Assembly: GCA_001898145.1 (NCBI GenBank)
Contig: MKSR01000036.1
Span: 1 to 64,000, forward strand
DNA: 64,000 bases
Reading direction: 5' to 3'
Origin: Dyadobacter sp. 50-39
GTDB lineage: Bacteria > Bacteroidota > Bacteroidia > Cytophagales > Spirosomataceae
Below the pieces are notes generated by a model. That model saw only the letters and a program-made list of their open reading frames with translations. It was not told the origin of the DNA and did not search any database. Positions 34,498 to 43,858 of this stretch are shown piece after piece (the first letter of the stretch is position 1; every line of letters begins with the position of its first letter). A program made the translations under genes and the position numbers.

Positions 34498-34911
34498 ATG
34501 AGTGAATGAGTGAATGTGTGAATGTGTGAATGAGTGAATGAGTGAATGAGTGAATTTTGAATGATTGAATGATTGACCGGGTCGCCGGAGCGATGATTGA
34601 ATTTTGAATGATTGACCGGGTCGCCGGAGCGATGATTGAATGGATTAAGTCATTAGGTCAGGAGTAGTCATGCAGTTGTTTCAATTTTGACTGTCCCAAC
34701 AATATCACTCATTTGAAATTCACTCATCGCTCCGGCGACCCGGTCAATCATTCAATCATCCACTCATTCACTCACTCACTCATTCAATCATCCACTCATT
34801 CACTCACTCACTCATTCAATCATCCACCCATTCACTCATTCACTCATTCACTCATTCACTCATTCACTCATTCACTCATTCACTCATTCACTCATTCAAT
34901 CATTCAATCAC
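34498..34911 (+). repeat. Large inverted repeat arrays with three 21-base motif copies (spacer 4)
   Basis: The spacer between the second permease and the NtrC-type gene. Left GTGAATGA-type arm 34498-34643 with two reverse-oriented 21-base motifs (34574-34594 and 34613-34633), about 60 unique bases, then a right TCATTCAC-type arm 34705-34911 with one forward motif (34726-34746). The right arm has about twelve near-perfect consecutive octamers at its end and stays open in frame into the regulator gene. Confidence 0.92.
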
Positions 34912-34919
34912 TCCCCCCA

Positions 34920-36293
34920 ATGCTCCTAATCGTAGACGACGACCTGGCCATCCGTACTTCCCTTCTGCTGCTTTTGAAAAAGGAGGGGTTTGAGGTGCGT
35001 GGGGCCGGGTCGCCGGAAGAAACTTTTGAAATACTGAAAGTGGCGACGCCCGAGCTGATATTGCTCGACCTCAATTTCTCGATTGAAACGTCGGGAAAGG
35101 AGGGAATGCATTTGTTGCAGCGGATCAAAAAGCACAATGCGGCCATTCCGGTGATCCTCATTACCGGCTGGGGGACGATCGACCTGGCGGTGCGCGGAAT
35201 GAAAGAAGGCGCCGCCGACTTCGTGACCAAACCCTGGCAGAACGATTACCTGATCCAGTCGATCCGTACGATCCTGAACCTCGCCAAACCAGCACAGCAG
35301 GCAGGCAGCCGGCGGAAACTGGACCAGCAATACCATTTCGAAAACATCGTAGGAGAGGACCCGAAGCTGCTGGACATCCTGGAAACCATCGGACGCGTTG
35401 CTCCTACGGATGCGCCGGTACTCATTACGGGTGAAAGCGGTACGGGCAAGGAACTGATTGCCGAGGCCATTCACCTGAACAGCCGCCGGAAAGTTCGCCC
35501 GTTTGTAAAAGTCAATCTCGGCGGCATTTCCTCGACATTGTTCGAGAGCGAGCTGTTCGGGCATGTGCGCGGCGCATTCACCGACGCCAAAACCGACCGC
35601 ATGGGCCGCTTTGAAATGGCCCACCGCGGAACAATTTTCCTGGACGAGATCGGCGAGCTGGATTTGTCGAGCCAGGTGAAACTCCTGCGCGTGTTGCAGG
35701 AACGCACGTTCGAGCCGCTGGGAAGTAGCAAAAGCCGGACCGTGGATGTACGGGTGATTTGCGCCACCAACCGGAACCTGGAAGATATGGTAGCCCAGGG
35801 CACATTCCGTGAAGACCTTTATTACCGCATTAACCTCATCACCGTGAAACTCCCCGCACTGCGGGAGCGGCCGGACGATATTCCGTTGCTGTCGGCGTTT
35901 TTTGCCGACAACCTCAAAACGATTTATAACAGGCCGGAACTTAAAATAGGGACGGCGGCATTGAAATGGCTCAAAACGTTGCCATTGCAGGGAAATATAC
36001 GCCAGCTCAAAAACCTGGTGGAGCGGACGGTGCTGCTGGCAGGTAACAATGTGCTCGATATCGACGATTTTCAGCGCAACCTGACGGCGGGTAATGCAGC
36101 GTCAGCGCAAAAGCATGTGCCGGAGGTAGGCAGTGTCACGCTTGAAGAAATGGAGTATCAGATGATTGTCAGGGCCATGCAACACCATCAGAACAAGGTG
36201 AGCAAGGTCGCCCGCTCGCTGGGGATCACGCGCTTCGCATTGTACAGGCGGTTGGAAAAATTCGGCATTTCGTTCGATTCGGAGGAGGTATGA
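34920..36293 (+). CDS. NtrC-family sigma-54-dependent response regulator
   Basis: 457 residues from ATG 34920. Receiver domain 1-120 (IVDDDLAIR, LILLDLNF, FVTKPW), AAA+ domain with Walker A GESGTGKE, loop motif GAFTDA in place of the usual GAFTGA, Walker B GTIFLDEIGEL, and a C-terminal Fis-type helix-turn-helix (NKVSKVARSLGITRFALYRRL). The upstream in-frame extension to 34713 is encoded by the repeat array and is unlikely to be translated. Pairs with the overlapping kinase gene and probably controls the export locus. Confidence 0.93.
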   Translation: MLLIVDDDLAIRTSLLLLLKKEGFEVRGAGSPEETFEILKVATPELILLDLNFSIETSGKEGMHLLQRIKKHNAAIPVILITGWGTIDLAVRGMKEGAADFVTKPWQNDYLIQSIRTILNLAKPAQQAGSRRKLDQQYHFENIVGEDPKLLDILETIGRVAPTDAPVLITGESGTGKELIAEAIHLNSRRKVRPFVKVNLGGISSTLFESELFGHVRGAFTDAKTDRMGRFEMAHRGTIFLDEIGELDLSSQVKLLRVLQERTFEPLGSSKSRTVDVRVICATNRNLEDMVAQGTFREDLYYRINLITVKLPALRERPDDIPLLSAFFADNLKTIYNRPELKIGTAALKWLKTLPLQGNIRQLKNLVERTVLLAGNNVLDIDDFQRNLTAGNAASAQKHVPEVGSVTLEEMEYQMIVRAMQHHQNKVSKVARSLGITRFALYRRLEKFGISFDSEEV

Positions 36294-37576
36294 GGCTATC
36301 TACGAAAGCAAAATACGTGGCCTACATTGCCGTCGTGCACCTGGTGCTGGTGTTGCTGGTCTACCGGCTGCTATTCGACAATAAAGTGCTTTTTATTGCC
36401 TCGGAAGTGTTTTTACTGCTGTCGGCCGGAATGTCAATCGTTCTCTACAATAATTTTATGCAACCTATCCAATTTGTGAAGTCCGGGATCGAGGCTATCA
36501 AGGACAAAGACTTTTCCATCAAGTTTGTGCCGACCGGCAAAGGGGAAGTCGATGTGCTGATCGAAGTGTACAACCTGATGATCGACCAGCTGCGTGAGGA
36601 GCGCATCAAGCTGAACGAGCAGCATTTCTTTTTGGAAAAACTCATAGAGGCATCTCCCATTTCGATCATTATCTTGGATTTCGACGACCGGATCGAATCG
36701 CTCAATAGTAAAGGGAAGAGCCAGTTTGAGCAGGATAACCGTACATTGTTGGGCAGGAAACTGGATGAAACCGGCCTGCCGCTGCTTACAGAGCTGGCCG
36801 GTATTCTCGACGGCGAATCCAGGCTGGTCAAAACCAATGGGATCGCGACATTCAAGGCGCAACGTTCGCATTTTATGGACCGCGGTTTCCGGCGCTCTTT
36901 TCTGATGATCGAGGAGTTGACCCATGAGATACTCGAATCCGAGAAGAATGCTTATGGTAAGGTAATCAGAATGATGGCGCATGAAGTTAACAATACCCTC
37001 GGCGCGACGGATTCGATTTTGCAGACAACCACCCATTTACTGCCCGACCCCGATTACAGCGACATCAAGGACGCATTGCACGTAGCCTCGGAACGGAACC
37101 AGCAGCTGACGCGGTTCATGCGCAATTTCGCGGACGTGGTGCGCCTGCCTGCGCCCGTGCACGAACGCACGGATATGGGCCTCCTCACGCGCGATGTGGC
37201 GGTATTTATGCAGAATGCGGCTTCGCTGCGGAATGTAAAAGTAACGAGCGAGTCGGAGGAAAATGTGTTCTGGGACGTCGATAAAGGCCAGATGGAGCAG
37301 GTGCTGATCAATGTGATCAAGAATGCGGTAGAGGCTTGCGGAGGCGGGCAGGAGGTGCGTATCGCTACCAGTTCTTCCCGTATCGTCATCCGCAATAACG
37401 GAAAGCCCATTGATCCGGAAGTGACTGGCAAGCTCTTCAACCCGTTTTTCAGTACCAAGCGCGACGGCCAGGGCATCGGCCTTACGCTGACCCGTGAAAT
37501 CCTCGGCAACCATGGCTTTGATTTTGCACTGGAAACCGGGCCGGACGGCTGGACCGAGTTCCGCATCGAAAAGTAG
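36290..37576 (+). CDS. Sensor histidine kinase (NtrB/NtrY-like)
   Basis: 428 residues. Two N-terminal helices (YVAYIAVVHLVLVLLVYRLL and VLFIASEVFLLLSAGMSIVLY), HAMP-like segment (GIEAIKDKDFSIKFVPTGKGEVD), a PAS-like region (EASPISIIILDFDDRIESLN in part), phosphoacceptor His in RMMAHEVNNTLGA, and ATPase motifs NVIKNAVEAC, FSTKRDGQGIGLTLTREIL. ATGA overlap with the NtrC-type gene. The 211 bases after it hold no recognisable feature. Confidence 0.93.
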   Translation: MRLSTKAKYVAYIAVVHLVLVLLVYRLLFDNKVLFIASEVFLLLSAGMSIVLYNNFMQPIQFVKSGIEAIKDKDFSIKFVPTGKGEVDVLIEVYNLMIDQLREERIKLNEQHFFLEKLIEASPISIIILDFDDRIESLNSKGKSQFEQDNRTLLGRKLDETGLPLLTELAGILDGESRLVKTNGIATFKAQRSHFMDRGFRRSFLMIEELTHEILESEKNAYGKVIRMMAHEVNNTLGATDSILQTTTHLLPDPDYSDIKDALHVASERNQQLTRFMRNFADVVRLPAPVHERTDMGLLTRDVAVFMQNAASLRNVKVTSESEENVFWDVDKGQMEQVLINVIKNAVEACGGGQEVRIATSSSRIVIRNNGKPIDPEVTGKLFNPFFSTKRDGQGIGLTLTREILGNHGFDFALETGPDGWTEFRIEK

Positions 37577-37787
37577 CGGCGTCAGTTTCTGCGGACATTG
37601 ATTGCAAATGCCCTGGCCGGGTTAGCGACCATTAATGTTTGAAGCGGTCGGGTGAAATCTTGTCCGCGCCGATGAAATCGACCAACAGGTGCTCATGAAT
37701 TAACGTAGGGCCGAGCCGTGCGATGTCTGCGGGAAGTATCCATAATCAGCCTTTGTCTCAAAAAGGGCCGACGACTGGCTACCTCCT

Positions 37788-38987
37788 TCACTCGATCATG
37801 ATAAATGGCGTTGGACTGAACGAGATCACGAAAATGACAAACGCGATGACCCCTAGAATCATCCTCTTTCCGTCGAGCGGCGTATTGTCTTCCGTGTCCG
37901 GATGGCGGATGCCGAGGAACCGGCCGAGAATGAGTACAAACGGAAGCAGATTGACCGAGCCGTCGAAATCCGGACGCAAGTAGGTAACTGCAAACTGGCC
38001 TACAACGATCAGCAGGCTGATCATCAGGGCCGTAGAGGGATTGTCGAATGCCCTTTTGAAACAGATATACAAAAAGTAAATGTAGATGGCGAGGTAGAGC
38101 AGCCGCTCGTAGAACTCGGCATCGCTGCCGGTGGCGAAAGACTCGGTGCGGAAAACGCCGAGGCCCGCGTAGAATGCGAAAACACCGAACAAGACTGGGG
38201 CCACCACATCAAAACGTTTCTTACCGATCATTCCGTAGAGAATGTGGCCGCCGTCGAGCTGACCGATCGGGATCAGGTTCAGGGAAGTGAAAAACAAAGC
38301 CAGGTAACCCGCAAAAAGGTATGGATAATGGATGATCTCGTAAGCGTGGGGCAGGCGTGCGGGATCGGCTACGTAATTTTTGAAAAACCAGAACAGGATA
38401 TTATCCCCGAGCATCAGGTTACCCGCCGGATTTTCATAGGCAAATTGCGGGTAGCTCAGCCCGAAACGCTCGTATTCGGGATGTATTTTGAAAATGTAGT
38501 CGGGAGGGGGCAGATGGGTGAATCCATACCAGAGTACCACCAGCGCTGCTACAAAGCCGGCCAGCGGGCCAGCAATGCCTATATCAAAGAATTTGACGCG
38601 TGATTTGACAACCTCCTTAATGCGGATGAACGCGCCCAGCGTTCCGATGCTTTGCGAGATGCCGAACCAAAGCGGGATATAAAATGGCAGGGTAACTTTC
38701 ACTTTATGTGCTTTCGCAACGAAATAGTGTCCGAATTCATGGATCGTAAGGATCAACAGGAAAGGAATCGAAAAATGGAAACCCTGCACAAATTGCGCCC
38801 AGCCCATCGGCCTGGAAGGCATAGGAACCTCCTTCCCGTCGGGTTTACCGACCAGGAAAAAGATCATGTCGTACACAAAACCGAATATGTTCCCGAACAT
38901 CCATTCGGCACCGGCCATCGTGGTGGTGATGATGGTAATGATAAAAAGGGCTGCCTGAATGATGTGGGTCCGTGTGCTAGACTGCAT
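37788..38987 (-). CDS. Site-2 protease family zinc metalloprotease
   Basis: 399 residues, polytopic. HEFGH zinc motif in LLTIHEFGHYFVAKAHKVKV near residue 86, second metal motif LIPIGQLDGGHILYG near 240, and about six or seven hydrophobic segments. Family members cut transmembrane segments, often to release transcription factors. Its start overlaps the end of the upstream HAD gene by 11 bases. Last gene of a minus-strand run that includes accA. Confidence 0.9.
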   Translation of the reverse strand: MQSSTRTHIIQAALFIITIITTTMAGAEWMFGNIFGFVYDMIFFLVGKPDGKEVPMPSRPMGWAQFVQGFHFSIPFLLILTIHEFGHYFVAKAHKVKVTLPFYIPLWFGISQSIGTLGAFIRIKEVVKSRVKFFDIGIAGPLAGFVAALVVLWYGFTHLPPPDYIFKIHPEYERFGLSYPQFAYENPAGNLMLGDNILFWFFKNYVADPARLPHAYEIIHYPYLFAGYLALFFTSLNLIPIGQLDGGHILYGMIGKKRFDVVAPVLFGVFAFYAGLGVFRTESFATGSDAEFYERLLYLAIYIYFLYICFKRAFDNPSTALMISLLIVVGQFAVTYLRPDFDGSVNLLPFVLILGRFLGIRHPDTEDNTPLDGKRMILGVIAFVIFVISFSPTPFIMIE

Positions 38988-39612
38988 AGTCTTTGAGGTA
39001 TTCCAGGATGGTTACCGGCTTTTGAACATGGATAGTTTCGATGCCCAGCTGTGCTGCACTACGAATGTTGTCCGCGTTGTCGTCGAGGAAAATCGTTTCG
39101 TCGGCTTTGATGCCAGCCTTGTCGAGTACTTCCTGATAAATGCGGGTATCGGGCTTCATGATGCCCATTTCATAGGAAAGAAAAACGGTTTCGAAGAGAT
39201 CGTCAAGCTTTTCGACGCCTGTGGATGCTTTCAGGATTTTGTTGACCTGCGTAATGTGGATCGAGCTGGTGTTGCTCAGCAGGAACAGGCGGTATCGCGT
39301 CGCCAGCTTTTTCAGCAGCTCTACACGCTCGGGCGGGAGGTCCAGCAGCAGGCTGTTCCATGCCGTGTCGATCGCTTCGTCCGACAAATCGGGGAAATTC
39401 AGGATTTCGCGTACGTAGTTCCGGAACGTGGGTTCGTCCATCAAACCGGTTTCAAACTGGCGGAAAATTTCGCTCTCTTTGAAAATAGTAAGAATTTCGC
39501 TCTGCTCCCGGCCGCTCAGTTCGGCGAATGATTTGGAAGCAACGGGCACATCGATGTTCAGAATGACGTCACCGAGGTCAAAAATGATATTCCTGATCTT
39601 GTCGTTTTTCAT
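38977..39612 (-). CDS. HAD-family phosphatase
   Basis: 211 residues from ATG 39612; the longer frame to 39753 reads antiparallel through accA codons and is rejected. HAD motifs: I DLGDVILNID, II LFLLSNTSS, III Lys in MKPDTRIY, IV FLDDNADNI. Cap is helical (subclass IA, YihX/GPH-like). Substrate unknown, probably a small phosphomonoester. Eight bases downstream of accA in the same operon. Confidence 0.88.
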   Translation of the reverse strand: MKNDKIRNIIFDLGDVILNIDVPVASKSFAELSGREQSEILTIFKESEIFRQFETGLMDEPTFRNYVREILNFPDLSDEAIDTAWNSLLLDLPPERVELLKKLATRYRLFLLSNTSSIHITQVNKILKASTGVEKLDDLFETVFLSYEMGIMKPDTRIYQEVLDKAGIKADETIFLDDNADNIRSAAQLGIETIHVQKPVTILEYLKDYAV

Positions 39613-39620
39613 GGATACAC

Positions 39621-40580
39621 TTACGCTTCTTCTACGACCACGCCCATTGCACAGAATTTGTCGATGCGCTGATCGATGCGGTCCTGTTCGCTGATAGTGG
39701 TAAGCTCGGCGATATTTTCGAGAATATTTCTTTTCAGCTCTTCGGCCATCCATTTATGGTCGAGGTGCGCGCCACCCAGCGGCTCGGCGATAATGCCGTC
39801 TACCAGCTTGTAGTTGGTCATATCCTTGGCTGTAATTTTCATCGCTTCCGCTGCCTGCTCTTTGAAATCCCAGCTTCTCCACAGGATTGCGGAGCAGTTT
39901 TCCGGCGAAATAACGGAGTACCAGGTGTTTTCGAGCATTAGTACACGGTCGCCGATGGCAATACCCAACGCACCGCCGGAAGCACCTTCTCCGATCACGA
40001 TACAGATCACGGGCACTTTCAGCATAAACATCTCTTTCAGGTTGCGCGCGATCGCCTCACCTTGTCCGCGCTCCTCCGCTTCCATTCCGGGAAATGCACC
40101 TGGGGTGTCGATGAGCGTCACGATAGGCTTGTTGAATTTTTCGGCCAGCTTCATCAGGCGCAATGCCTTACGATATCCTTCGGGGTTGGGCATACCGAAA
40201 TTGCGGTGCTGACGCTGCTTGGTATTACGGCCTTTTTGCTGGCCGATCAGCATGAACGACTGCCCGCCGACATTTGCCAGGCCACCGATAATGGCCGGAT
40301 CGTCGCGCACCTGGCGGTCTCCGTGCAATTCGATGAACTCGTCGCAGATCAATTCGATGTAGTCGAGCGTGTAGGGGCGGTCCGGGTGGCGGGAGAGTTG
40401 CACACGCTGCCAGCGCGTGAGGTTTTCAAATATTTCCTTTCGAAGGTTAGTGATGTTGCCTTCCAGCAACGCAATGGCATCAGAAAAATCGACATTGTTT
40501 TCTTTTGCCAATGCTTTCATTTCTTCGAGCTTGCGTTCGAGCTCGGCCATAGGCTTTTCAAAATCGAGGTATGTTCTCAT
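39621..40580 (-). CDS. accA: Acetyl-CoA carboxylase carboxyltransferase subunit alpha
   Basis: 319 residues, the usual family length. N-terminal coiled coil ([15 protein letters not shown]), then [22 protein letters not shown] and the CoA-binding core ([27 protein letters not shown], shortened here in meaning; [29 protein letters not shown]). Transfers carboxyl from biotin to acetyl-CoA in fatty acid synthesis with AccD, not present here. Lies 33 bases after the MBL-fold gene in the same direction. Confidence 0.97.
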   Translation of the reverse strand: MRTYLDFEKPMAELERKLEEMKALAKENNVDFSDAIALLEGNITNLRKEIFENLTRWQRVQLSRHPDRPYTLDYIELICDEFIELHGDRQVRDDPAIIGGLANVGGQSFMLIGQQKGRNTKQRQHRNFGMPNPEGYRKALRLMKLAEKFNKPIVTLIDTPGAFPGMEAEERGQGEAIARNLKEMFMLKVPVICIVIGEGASGGALGIAIGDRVLMLENTWYSVISPENCSAILWRSWDFKEQAAEAMKITAKDMTNYKLVDGIIAEPLGGAHLDHKWMAEELKRNILENIAELTTISEQDRIDQRIDKFCAMGVVVEEA

Positions 40581-40613
40581 AATTCAGGTTCTGTGATTAG
40601 TGGGCGGGGTGGT

Positions 40614-42035
40614 TCAGAGTTCGTAGGTCGTGCCCCGTAACGGCGTTTCCACCGAATGATAGCCGATTTCCTGGATTTTACTTTGGAACTCAGCCATGCT
40701 TTGCTGCTCTCCGTGGACGAGGAAAATGCGTTTCAGTTTTTCCGGATCCTGCATTTTTACAAAATTAATTAAGTCGTTCTGGTCTCCGTGGCCGCTAAAT
40801 ACGTCAATTTTTTCAATATTAGCCAAGACCGGGTACTGCTTTCCGCGAATCGATATCGTGTCCTGCCCGTTCAAAAGCCGCCATCCGAGCGTTCCTTCCG
40901 AGGCATAACCGATCATCAGGATCGTTGCATAGGGATTGCCGATATTGGCTTCCACATGGGCCTCTACGCGCCCGCCCTGTACCATTCCCGAAGAAGAAAT
41001 GATAATGCAGGGTTCGTTGTAATTCGATACCGCGCGGCTTGCATCGGCGCTTTCGAGATAGATCAGGTTTTCGAAATCGAAGAGCATATCGTTGTCGTCC
41101 TGAAATTCGCGCGCCTGTTTGTTCAGCATCCGCACGTGCTTTTGGTAAACCTTCGTGCTGCTGTGCGCCAGCGGGCTGTCGGAGAATACCTTAATGAACG
41201 GGAACGATTTATCGAGATAGAGCTGGTTGAGCGTGTAAAGCAGCGCCTGCGTGCGCCCGACGCTGAACGACGGAATGATGAGCCTGCCCGGAATGTCGAT
41301 GCAGGTACGCTTGATGACATCCGCCAGCGTCTCCACCGGCCCGCGCTGGTCCTCGTGCAGCCTGTTTCCATATGTCGATTCGCAGATCAGGTAGTCCACC
41401 TGCGGGATTTCCTGCGGGTCGATCAGCAGTGGATAGTTTTTCCGACCGATATCGCCGGAGAAGCAGAGGCGCTTTTTCTCGCCGTTTTCATACACTTCCA
41501 ATACGATATGCGCCGCGCCGAGCAAATGGCCGGCTGCATAGTAAGTCACCGTCACATTGTCGGCAATGCGGTAGCGCTGGCCAAAAGCAACGGGCACGAA
41601 GTTATCCATGGCCTCGATCACATGTTTTTCAACATAGTAATCCATCGGCACTTCCCGCTTTTTCTTCCCGCTTCTTTTTTTGGAATTGATGCGCGAATTG
41701 AGCCTTTTCTGGTGCAGATTGGCCGCATCTTTCAGCAGAAGCGACGTCAGGGCCATGGTAGGCTCAGTACAAACCACCTGTCCTTCGAAGCCCTCCTTAT
41801 ACAGGTTCGGAATGTTACCCGAGTGGTCGATGTGCGCGTGTGTAAGCAGTACGGTGTTGATCAGACTGGGTTCAAACGGGAAAACGCTCTTCTGCTGTTC
41901 GTATCTTGTTTTCTTGCCGATCTCATCCAGATCAAAATCGGAGCCGCAGTCGATCAGGATGCGGTAGTCATCGGATTCCACTAGGAACATGCTACCTGTG
42001 ACCTGCTGCGAAGCCCCCCAAAATGTCAATTTCAT
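40614..42035 (-). CDS. Beta-CASP MBL-fold ribonuclease-like protein
   Basis: 473 residues. Metallo-beta-lactamase motif THAHIDHSGNIP at about 65-76, further metal ligands in AAGHLLGAAHIV and FSGDIG, beta-CASP domain with SFSVGRTQALLYTLNQL, and C-terminal VFSGHGDQNDLI plus FLVHGE. Resembles CPSF/YSH1-type RNA-processing nucleases in bacteria. Likely an RNA or DNA nuclease. It starts the minus-strand run leading to accA; a TACTTTTG -7-like box lies about 110 bases upstream (42145-42152). Confidence 0.92.
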   Translation of the reverse strand: MKLTFWGASQQVTGSMFLVESDDYRILIDCGSDFDLDEIGKKTRYEQQKSVFPFEPSLINTVLLTHAHIDHSGNIPNLYKEGFEGQVVCTEPTMALTSLLLKDAANLHQKRLNSRINSKKRSGKKKREVPMDYYVEKHVIEAMDNFVPVAFGQRYRIADNVTVTYYAAGHLLGAAHIVLEVYENGEKKRLCFSGDIGRKNYPLLIDPQEIPQVDYLICESTYGNRLHEDQRGPVETLADVIKRTCIDIPGRLIIPSFSVGRTQALLYTLNQLYLDKSFPFIKVFSDSPLAHSSTKVYQKHVRMLNKQAREFQDDNDMLFDFENLIYLESADASRAVSNYNEPCIIISSSGMVQGGRVEAHVEANIGNPYATILMIGYASEGTLGWRLLNGQDTISIRGKQYPVLANIEKIDVFSGHGDQNDLINFVKMQDPEKLKRIFLVHGEQQSMAEFQSKIQEIGYHSVETPLRGTTYEL

Positions 42036-42234
42036 ATAAATAGTATGGGGTGAAAGCTATATTGGTATTTTTCGTCTGGCGGAAAAATCAATATCACTAT
42101 TGCGTCTTTTCTTTGTAAACTACTAATCAATTGTCTAATATCTTACAAAAGTACCAAAAAACAGCCTGAGATGTGGACATTAGTTGCTAGATTGGACAAA
42201 GCGGCATAAATTTTGTGCCATGTGAAGATTTAAT

Positions 42235-43713
42235 ATGATGAGAACCACCCTTCTATTATTCAGCATTTTCCTGGTAACCCGTATTTCGTTGGCACAGGCG
42301 ATCGACAGCGCCGGACTGGTCCGGTTCAGCGATGCGGTGCTCGAATTGCAAAACAGCGAATTCATGCGGAGCGGCTCGCTAGCCGTGAGCGTCAAGGGTG
42401 TGAAAGAAGCCAAAAATATATTTGCATTGAATGCGGAGCGGTCGCTGCCGTCTGCATCCACATTGAAACTCGTTTCCTCCGCCACCGTCCTCGCTCTCTT
42501 CGGAGGTGATTTCCGGTTTCAGACTTTCCTCGAATATGACGGCGCCCTCCGCGGCGATACGCTCGCTGGAAACCTTTACATTCACGGCACCGGGGACCCG
42601 TCACTCGGAAGCGACCGCATGAAAGGCTATCCGACCGCACCGGAAATGATCAATAGGTGGGTAGCGGCGGTAAAAAAGTCGGGTATCCGGTATATCAAGG
42701 GTAAAGTCATTGCCGACGCCTCATTTTTCGACAAGGAAGCCGTGGCGAGTACGTGGATCTGGGGCGATATGGGCAACTACTACGGTGCGGGCGTGCAGGG
42801 CTTGAATTTCAATGAAAATCTCTATCGGGTCAAATTCAAGCCCGGAGTGGACGTCGGCGATCCTACCACGGTGCTGGGTACCGATCCTGCGATTCCATAT
42901 TTGTCGTTCACCAACCAGGTAGCCACCGGCGAACGCGGCTCGGGCGACAATACGATCATTTACAGCAGTCCGCTGGGCAATAATGTACTGCTGACCGGTA
43001 CCGTGCCGGCCGGTAACGCGAGTTTCACCGTGAAGGGCTCCATTCCAGATCCTGCCTGGTACGCGGCTTACGCATTGAAAAATGCATTGTCCGGCAATGG
43101 CGTGGTGGTAGCCGAAGCATCGCCCGTACCAGGCAACGAAGTACTGCTGACGCCGAATCCAAGGAAGATTATCGACGAATACAAATCGCCTCCATTGCGC
43201 GAACTCTGCCAGCAGGCCAATTTTTGGAGCATTAACCTCTTCGCGGACGCCTTTTTCAAACAATCGGGCAAGCGGCTGTCGGGTAGTTCGGGTTTCGATG
43301 CCGCGGCTACGGCCATTACCGGCTACTGGTCGGGCAGGGGAGCCGACCTGAGGGGTTTTTATATCAAAGACGGCAGTGGTCTTTCGCCCTCCGGCTCCAT
43401 CACCGCCGGCAGCCTCACCGATATTCTCAATTTGGCTAACAAGGATGTTAGTTTCAAGGATTTTTACGGCAGCATCGCCGTACTCGGGCAGAATGGCACA
43501 GTTCGTAACCTGGGAAAGGGAACGCGGGCTGCGGGTAATGTGCATGCTAAGAGTGGTTCTATCGAAGGAACGCGGGCGTTTGCGGGGTATGTGAATGCGA
43601 AATCGGGTGCCCTGCTGAGTTTCACGATCATCGCGCACAAGTACGTGCCGGGAAGTAACCGGGTGATTTCCGATTCACTGGTGAAGCTGATGACGCTGAT
43701 GGCGGAGATGTGA
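42235..43713 (+). CDS. dacB: D-alanyl-D-alanine carboxypeptidase/endopeptidase (PBP4)
   Basis: 492 residues with a signal peptide ending ...RISLA. Peptidase S13: SxxK motif Ser 75-Thr-Leu-Lys 78, SxN motif in FWSINLFAD, KTG-like HAKSGSIEGTRAFAGY. The 200-residue insertion between the first two motifs is typical for PBP4. Trims peptidoglycan in the periplasm. Divergent from the MBL-fold gene; a 199-base shared spacer separates them. Ends before an inverted repeat. Confidence 0.93.
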   Translation: MMRTTLLLFSIFLVTRISLAQAIDSAGLVRFSDAVLELQNSEFMRSGSLAVSVKGVKEAKNIFALNAERSLPSASTLKLVSSATVLALFGGDFRFQTFLEYDGALRGDTLAGNLYIHGTGDPSLGSDRMKGYPTAPEMINRWVAAVKKSGIRYIKGKVIADASFFDKEAVASTWIWGDMGNYYGAGVQGLNFNENLYRVKFKPGVDVGDPTTVLGTDPAIPYLSFTNQVATGERGSGDNTIIYSSPLGNNVLLTGTVPAGNASFTVKGSIPDPAWYAAYALKNALSGNGVVVAEASPVPGNEVLLTPNPRKIIDEYKSPPLRELCQQANFWSINLFADAFFKQSGKRLSGSSGFDAAATAITGYWSGRGADLRGFYIKDGSGLSPSGSITAGSLTDILNLANKDVSFKDFYGSIAVLGQNGTVRNLGKGTRAAGNVHAKSGSIEGTRAFAGYVNAKSGALLSFTIIAHKYVPGSNRVISDSLVKLMTLMAEM

Positions 43714-43770
43714 GGACTTTTCTGAAGATAATGGGGACCTATGACCAGCATGTAACCGCACAATTTCAGT

Positions 43771-43843
43771 CTGAGCGAAGTCGAAGACAATCCAGACCGT
43801 AATCGCGTAATGACATCACGCAACTACCTTCGACTTCGCTCAG
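43771..43843. repeat. Inverted repeat between convergent dacB and hslV
   Basis: CTGAGCGAAGTCGAAG (43771-43786) and its exact complement CTTCGACTTCGCTCAG (43828-43843) flank 41 unique bases in the spacer between convergent genes. I recognise the TTCGACTTCGCTCAGGGTGA phrase as a recurrent intergenic repeat in many Bacteroidota and other genomes. It could act as a bidirectional terminator. Confidence 0.75.
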
Positions 43844-43858
43844 GGTGACAATAGCGTG

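Noticed and set aside
30762-34911. CRISPR array
   Set aside because: The repeats are 8-base units without regular unique spacers and no cas genes are present.
34713-34919. His-Ser-rich N-terminal domain on the NtrC-type regulator
   Set aside because: Encoded by the octamer array; response regulators start at the MLLIVDDD segment, so it is recorded as a finding but not as part of the gene.
39613-39753. Extended N-terminus of the HAD phosphatase
   Set aside because: It reads accA sequence in another frame, is Arg-rich, and ATG 39612 gives the normal HAD start.
40788-41984. Plus-strand frame of 398 codons opposite the MBL-fold gene
   Set aside because: Shadow; the minus-strand frame carries all beta-CASP motifs.
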